From: Microvirga tunisiensis | GTDB taxonomy: Bacteria; Pseudomonadota; Alphaproteobacteria; Rhizobiales; Beijerinckiaceae | Direction of reading: 5' to 3' | Assembly: GCF_009296175.1 (NCBI RefSeq) | Contig: NZ_VOSK01000028.1 | Span: 1 to 47,148, forward strand | DNA: 47,148 nt | Part shown: one piece after another, positions 43,827-47,148 of the stretch | Position numbering within the stretch: position 1 is the first letter of the stretch | Layout of the letters: every line of letters starts with the position of its first letter | Notes under the pieces: model-generated | What the model was told of the DNA's origin: nothing | The model's database searches: none | The model's input: the letters and a program-made list of their open reading frames with translations, nothing else | Position numbers and translations under genes: made by a program

Positions 43827-44987
43827 ATGCTGTCACCCGACAGGGGAACACGCAACCTGCTCCCGCTCCTGATCGAAAAGCAGGATGAAATCGTTCAGGC
43901 GGCCGACGATGGCGGCCAGGTTCGCCAGATCTCGGATTCCGGGCTATCGACTTCCGCTTCCTCCAATCCCATCATCGACCCTGCGGTGCCTCACGTGGGG
44001 CCGATCCATCAGGACACCGGTCCATCACCTCAAGGGAGCGCAGCTCCGGCGGCACAGAACCCGGCGGCACACGCCTCCTCGTCCTCAGTCGATCTGAATA
44101 GGGCGGATGCGATTGGCGGCGACCATTCAGCCATGAAGGTCGATGACAGCGGATCGGGCACATTCTCGGCGCATGCATCTCCCTCAGGGGCTGCCTATGG
44201 GACGGGTCTCATCCCTAACGGCGTCTCGCCTCACCCGACAGATGGCGGTTTCACGAACGAAGATCGGGAGCACCCTGGACACGCCGTGGAGGAGAGGGAC
44301 GCAGACTCTCCGATGTCGAACCCAGCGGCAACCGGAATTCCGCCGGAGACGGCCACGCCGCCCGGGATACTGGCCTCAGCCGGTATCCCGATTGCGGTTC
44401 CGGACAGCGACGACATCCATATCGTCCAGACCGCCTTCGTGGATCAGGACGCGGAAGTGCTTCTCAATGGCTGGATGGGCGAAAGCAAGATCCGCGTCTT
44501 CATGGACAACGATGCCGACATGGTTCAGGACGCCAACGTTGAGCTCGACATCGACGGCAACAATCGCATGTTCCTGCGTCTCGACCAATCGATGACGATC
44601 GACCAGGACACCGAAATCGACCTCGATATCTATGAGGTCGAGGGCGTCCTCTATGTCGACCTCTATCTCAAGAACGAGGTCGATATCGCACAGGATACCG
44701 AACTCGATCTGATGATGGACGGCTGGAACGGCAAGAGCCAATTCTTCGTCAACAACGATCTCGATGTCCGTCAGCACGTCGATATCGACGTGGATATTGA
44801 GGACGAGCTCGAGGAGAAGTTTGCGATCAAGGTGGCGATCGGCGTGAAGCAGGCTATCGATGCCGACCAGGATGCGGATATCGACGTCAGCTACGCCGAT
44901 AGCGGTTTCGGCGTCGATGTCGATGCCATCCAGACAGCGACGATCGACCAGGACACGACGCTCAGGATCGACTTTTCTGTTGTCTAG
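43827..44987 (+). CDS. Seven-repeat Gln-Asp protein, candidate secreted beta-solenoid
   Basis: The 386-residue product has no signal peptide and no Cys. Residues 1-190 are low-complexity (Ser, Pro, Ala, Gly, Asp). From 200 on there are seven repeats, each with Q-[DH] followed by alternating acidic and aliphatic residues: DQDAEVLL, VQDANVELDI, DQDTEIDLDI, AQDTELDLMM, RQHVDIDVDI, DQDADIDVSY, DQDTTLRIDF. The Gln positions are 207, 234, 260, 289, 316, 348 and 375, a spacing of about 27. GW-x-G-x-S recurs at 215 and 299, 84 residues apart, so three repeats make a larger unit. The pattern suggests a beta-solenoid, perhaps calcium-binding (inference). The end, LRIDFSVV, resembles type I secretion signals. 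I know no family for it. Confidence 0.85.
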   Translation: MLSPDRGTRNLLPLLIEKQDEIVQAADDGGQVRQISDSGLSTSASSNPIIDPAVPHVGPIHQDTGPSPQGSAAPAAQNPAAHASSSSVDLNRADAIGGDHSAMKVDDSGSGTFSAHASPSGAAYGTGLIPNGVSPHPTDGGFTNEDREHPGHAVEERDADSPMSNPAATGIPPETATPPGILASAGIPIAVPDSDDIHIVQTAFVDQDAEVLLNGWMGESKIRVFMDNDADMVQDANVELDIDGNNRMFLRLDQSMTIDQDTEIDLDIYEVEGVLYVDLYLKNEVDIAQDTELDLMMDGWNGKSQFFVNNDLDVRQHVDIDVDIEDELEEKFAIKVAIGVKQAIDADQDADIDVSYADSGFGVDVDAIQTATIDQDTTLRIDFSVV

Positions 44988-44988
44988 C

Positions 44989-45053
44989 GCATCGTACGGA
45001 ACAGCGGATCCCGTTCTTCGCCGACACGAACCTTCGGTTCGCCCGGACGATGC
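44989..45053. repeat. Second intergenic GCATCGT..ACGATGC palindrome
   Basis: GCATCGTACGGAACAGCGGA opens the element and ACGATGC closes it 52 bases later. It lies one base after the stop of the Gln-Asp repeat gene and contains an internal GAACCTTCGGTTC hairpin; it may help terminate transcription. Confidence 0.5.
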
Positions 45054-45096
45054 CCTGACAGGTGGTGCGGCGCCCCATGCCGATCATTGACTCAAG

Positions 45097-45243
45097 GTGG
45101 AATGGCGGGAAACAGGCGTCCGCATCACAGGAGTGGACCCGCGGCGGCGGGTCGTTGGCACCGAACTGATCGGGCACACCCTTCCCTATGAGATCGATGC
45201 AAAGACCGAGCCCGAGTTCACCCCGGCGGCCTACGGCGCATGA
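45097..45243 (+). pseudogene. C-terminal fragment of an HWE-family histidine kinase
   Basis: A 48-residue frame reads VEWRETGVRITGVDPRRRVV, then GTELIGHTLPYEIDAKTEPE, and ends at TGA. The WRE (WxE), GTELI and LPYE-DAKT series is the end of an HWE kinase catalytic domain, but the usual GGP and RRGFG are altered and the upstream frame is closed by stops. It is a decayed remnant not related in detail to the intact kinase at the left end. Confidence 0.55.
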
Positions 45244-45426
45244 TCGAGTTCCCGCTCATCACTCTCACGGGGTCCATCCAGCCATCGGCCCGTCCGGGTA
45301 AGGACGATCGAGCCGACGAGCCCCTCCCTAGCTCTTGAAGATAAGGCTTGACCTGACCGGTCGCCGTGTTCTCCATTTGGCCGTCGATGGCTGCCGCGCG
45401 CCCTTCATCATGCCTGAGGATCTGCA

Positions 45427-46317
45427 TTGGACTGGGACAAGATCAGACTGTTCTACGAAGTCGTTAACGCCGGGAACTTCACCCGTGCCGGCGAGAAGCT
45501 CGGGGTCAACCAATCATCCATCAGCCGGCAGATCAGCGCCCTTGAGCATGAATTGAAGGTTCCACTCTTCCACCGGCATCCCCGCGGCCTCGTCCTGACG
45601 GAGCATGGCGACGTGCTTTTCCGGGCCGCCCAGGATATCCGCCTTCGTCTGGAGGAGACGCGTCAGCGCCTCACCGAGACCAGCGAGCGCCCTGCCGGCG
45701 ATCTCAGGGTCACGGCGACTGTCGGAATCGGCGGCATCTGGCTTGCCCGGCGCATCACGGAATTTCTCGATCTCTATCCTGAGGTCCGCATCCAACTCAT
45801 CCTCACCAACGATGAACTGGACCTCGCGATGCGGGAGGCGGACATCGCCATTCGCTTACGCCTGCCGGCTCAGCCCGATCTGATCCAGCGCCGCCTCTTC
45901 ACCATCCAGTACCACGCTTATGCTGCCCATACCTATATCGAGCGCTTCGGGGAGCCGGAGAGCATCGACGATCTCGATCATCATTCCATCGTCAGTCTGG
46001 GAGGGGATCAGCCTTCCTTCATCCTCGGGTTGCATCGCCTGACGAATCTGGGGCGCAATCCCAAGGACCCTCGTCCCAGCCGTTTTGTGGTCAATGACAG
46101 CCTGGCGCTCCGGCAGGCCATCGAGAACGGAGCCGGGATCGGCATGGCTCCCGATTACGCGATGAGCAATAATCCACGGGTCAAGCAGGTTCTGCGCGAC
46201 GAGCAGATGCCGACGCTCGACAGTTATCTCGTTTATCCCGAAGAGATGCGCTCCGTGGCGCGCGTCCAAGTCTTCCGTGAATTCCTCGTCTCCAAGGCGC
46301 AGCGCTGGGATTTTTGA
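45427..46317 (+). CDS. LysR-family transcriptional regulator
   Basis: The 296-residue product has the LysR helix-turn-helix at residues 2-62 (IRLFYEVVNAGNFTRAGEKL, then NQSSISRQISALE) and a substrate-binding-like effector domain. The start is TTG at 45427, supported by TGAGGA upstream and the position of the first helix. There is no divergent partner gene that would point to its target. Confidence 0.93.
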   Translation: MDWDKIRLFYEVVNAGNFTRAGEKLGVNQSSISRQISALEHELKVPLFHRHPRGLVLTEHGDVLFRAAQDIRLRLEETRQRLTETSERPAGDLRVTATVGIGGIWLARRITEFLDLYPEVRIQLILTNDELDLAMREADIAIRLRLPAQPDLIQRRLFTIQYHAYAAHTYIERFGEPESIDDLDHHSIVSLGGDQPSFILGLHRLTNLGRNPKDPRPSRFVVNDSLALRQAIENGAGIGMAPDYAMSNNPRVKQVLRDEQMPTLDSYLVYPEEMRSVARVQVFREFLVSKAQRWDF

Positions 46318-46412
46318 ATGTCCCTCGAAGCTGCAGCGAGGTCTCAACCTCATTTTCTCCACGATTCCCAGGCTAGTAGAACGTTTCCTCAAGCCCTCAG
46401 GGGATCACCCCG

Positions 46413-46613
46413 ATGTCACGGTCCGTTCTTGCTGTTTTAGCCATTGCACTCGGCCTCCCCTTCCTGATCCTCCTGGCTCTCGTCTCTTCGGCTTCAGGGG
46501 TCAGCACGAGTGTGTTCACGCATGCGCTCGGCCTCGTGATCATGTCTGTGTTCCTGATGCTGGTCGTCTTTGAGATCAAGCGGATCGCGGATCTGCCGCC
46601 GGATGCGCATTGA
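46413..46613 (+). CDS. Small two-helix membrane protein
   Basis: A 66-residue protein with two hydrophobic segments (4-26 and 36-54) and a charged end, EIKRIADLPPDAH. AGGGGA lies eight bases before the ATG. I do not recognise it. A hairpin follows at 46638. Confidence 0.7.
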   Translation: MSRSVLAVLAIALGLPFLILLALVSSASGVSTSVFTHALGLVIMSVFLMLVVFEIKRIADLPPDAH

Positions 46614-46637
46614 AATCCGGCATCGCTTTCAAGCGAG

Positions 46638-46671
46638 CTTGAGGATCGAACGTCGGAACGCGATCCTCAAG
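46638..46671. terminator. Hairpin between convergent small genes
   Basis: CTTGAGGATCG and CGATCCTCAAG form a perfect eleven-pair stem with a twelve-base loop. It lies between two convergent genes and is probably a bidirectional terminator, although the T tracts are short. Confidence 0.6.
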
Positions 46672-46698
46672 TCTTCTAACTCCGATAGGAGAGGTGGT

Positions 46699-46914
46699 TT
46701 AAGCTGCGGCCCGTGACCGTTCCGGATGCTCCTCAGCCGTCGCTCTCTCGAGAGCCATCAGCAGAACTCCGATGTCGTCGTGAAGCAGATTGATAGCATT
46801 GCGCGCGTATTCGCGAAATTCTTGCTTGATGAATTCAGCCTCGCCATCCCACAGGCAATCTTCATACTCGGCATCGTAAAATGCACGAGCAACCAGCTCT
46901 ACTTGATAATCCAT
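46699..46914 (-). CDS. Hypothetical acidic 71-residue protein
   Basis: It begins MDYQVELVARAFYDAEYEDC and is rich in Glu, Ala and aromatic residues, with predicted helices and no membrane segment. Codon use fits a real gene. The Shine-Dalgarno is weak (AGCGGGG). Function unknown. Confidence 0.65.
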   Translation of the reverse strand: MDYQVELVARAFYDAEYEDCLWDGEAEFIKQEFREYARNAINLLHDDIGVLLMALERATAEEHPERSRAAA

Positions 46915-47016
46915 TTATGCCCCGCTGCACCGTTCAGGTGGTTTGTTATCGCTTTGAACCTGAGGCGCAAATACGCATTTACATCGCCAGTCAACTGACC
47001 CGCCATCAGGACAAGG

Positions 47017-47148
47017 TCAGGTGTCTGGATGCGAGACCTCCTTGGCATGAGCGATGACCTGGAGGGCTGGCGGCAACGCGTCTGCATCGGGTGGCTTGTA
47101 GCGGCGGTTGGCGAGCTTCGGCTCGGCAGCCAGGCGGCTGCGCACCAC
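47017..47148 (-). CDS. IS481-like transposase, C-terminal 43 residues (partial)
   Basis: It reads VVRSRLAAEPKLANRRYKPP and ends AKEVSHPDT, differing from the left-edge copy in four of its 43 residues. As on the left, the stop (TGA, 47017-47019) comes from flanking DNA because the frame runs through the element's end. The gene continues beyond the right edge. Confidence 0.75.
   Translation of the reverse strand: MVRSRLAAEPKLANRRYKPPDADALPPALQVIAHAKEVSHPDT
47022..47148 (-). mobile_element. Second copy of the IS481-like element, inverted relative to the left-edge copy
   Basis: It begins at TGTCTGGATGCGAGACCTCC, the same end as the left copy. The six bases outside, GTCAGG, do not contain the CTAG core, so the two copies sit in different targets. 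The two elements face each other across the window. Confidence 0.7.

Noticed and set aside
1..47148. A composite transposon carrying the whole window
   Set aside because: The cargo includes housekeeping genes (rpsU, ssrA, plsC, oxidase) and the two element copies have different flanking targets, so assembly breaks at a repeat are more likely.

Overview
The window looks like chromosomal DNA of a GC-rich alphaproteobacterium, most likely Hyphomicrobiales near Methylobacteriaceae (Microvirga-like). The evidence is a circularly permuted two-piece tmRNA gene, an HWE-family histidine kinase, a PQQ alcohol dehydrogenase with its dedicated ABC system, a DUF6481-type protein and Rhizobiales-style intergenic palindromes. 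The genus is inference. Both edges lie inside two near-identical copies of an IS481-like transposase gene whose 3' ends point inward, so the edges may be assembly breaks at a repeat. Layout: 0.2-3.1 kb (minus) holds a compact three-gene unit, HigA-like regulator, double-domain KaiC-like ATPase and HWE histidine kinase. 4-7.4 kb holds small housekeeping or stress genes (cold-shock protein, DUF6481, rpsU with a TTG start, plsC) and one unrecognised protein. 7.4-7.75 kb holds ssrA. 7.9-16.5 kb (minus) is a nine-gene, mostly overlapping operon running from a PQQ alcohol dehydrogenase with the lanthanide-type Asp-x-Asp motif (XoxF-like), through its periplasmic partner and a cytochrome c lipoprotein, into a complete caa3-type terminal oxidase. 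It could carry electrons from alcohol to oxygen with one transcript. 16.8-18.7 kb holds a ring-cleaving-dioxygenase-like VOC protein and an AraC regulator. 19.1-25.4 kb (plus) is the ABC/beta-propeller system known to accompany PQQ alcohol dehydrogenases; its last permease carries an in-frame amber codon. 25.4-31.5 kb is a tightly coupled plus-strand operon: isochorismatase-like hydrolase, Tat-exported amidohydrolase with a Cys/His-rich tail, frameshifted DoxX, MFS carrier, alpha/beta hydrolase and two XapX microproteins. 31.5-35.5 kb holds arginase, NDH-2-like dehydrogenase and an old-yellow-enzyme reductase. 35.7-37.2 kb holds a decayed Clp-ATPase tail and an intact IS630-type element. 37.3-45 kb is the most novel stretch: a type I secretion ATPase and adaptor downstream of a 436-residue Gly/Asp-rich protein, then an atypical LuxR-type regulator whose receiver domain has lost its phospho-acceptor, then a 386-residue protein with seven ~27-residue Gln-Asp repeats. 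The two unusual proteins share QD/DQD-rich acidic segments and short hydrophobic C-termini, so I propose that both are substrates of this secretion system. 45-47 kb holds a fragment of a second HWE kinase, a LysR regulator and two small proteins. No CRISPR array, rRNA or classical tRNA gene was seen. All starts were chosen by eye from ribosome-binding sites, overlaps and family starts.
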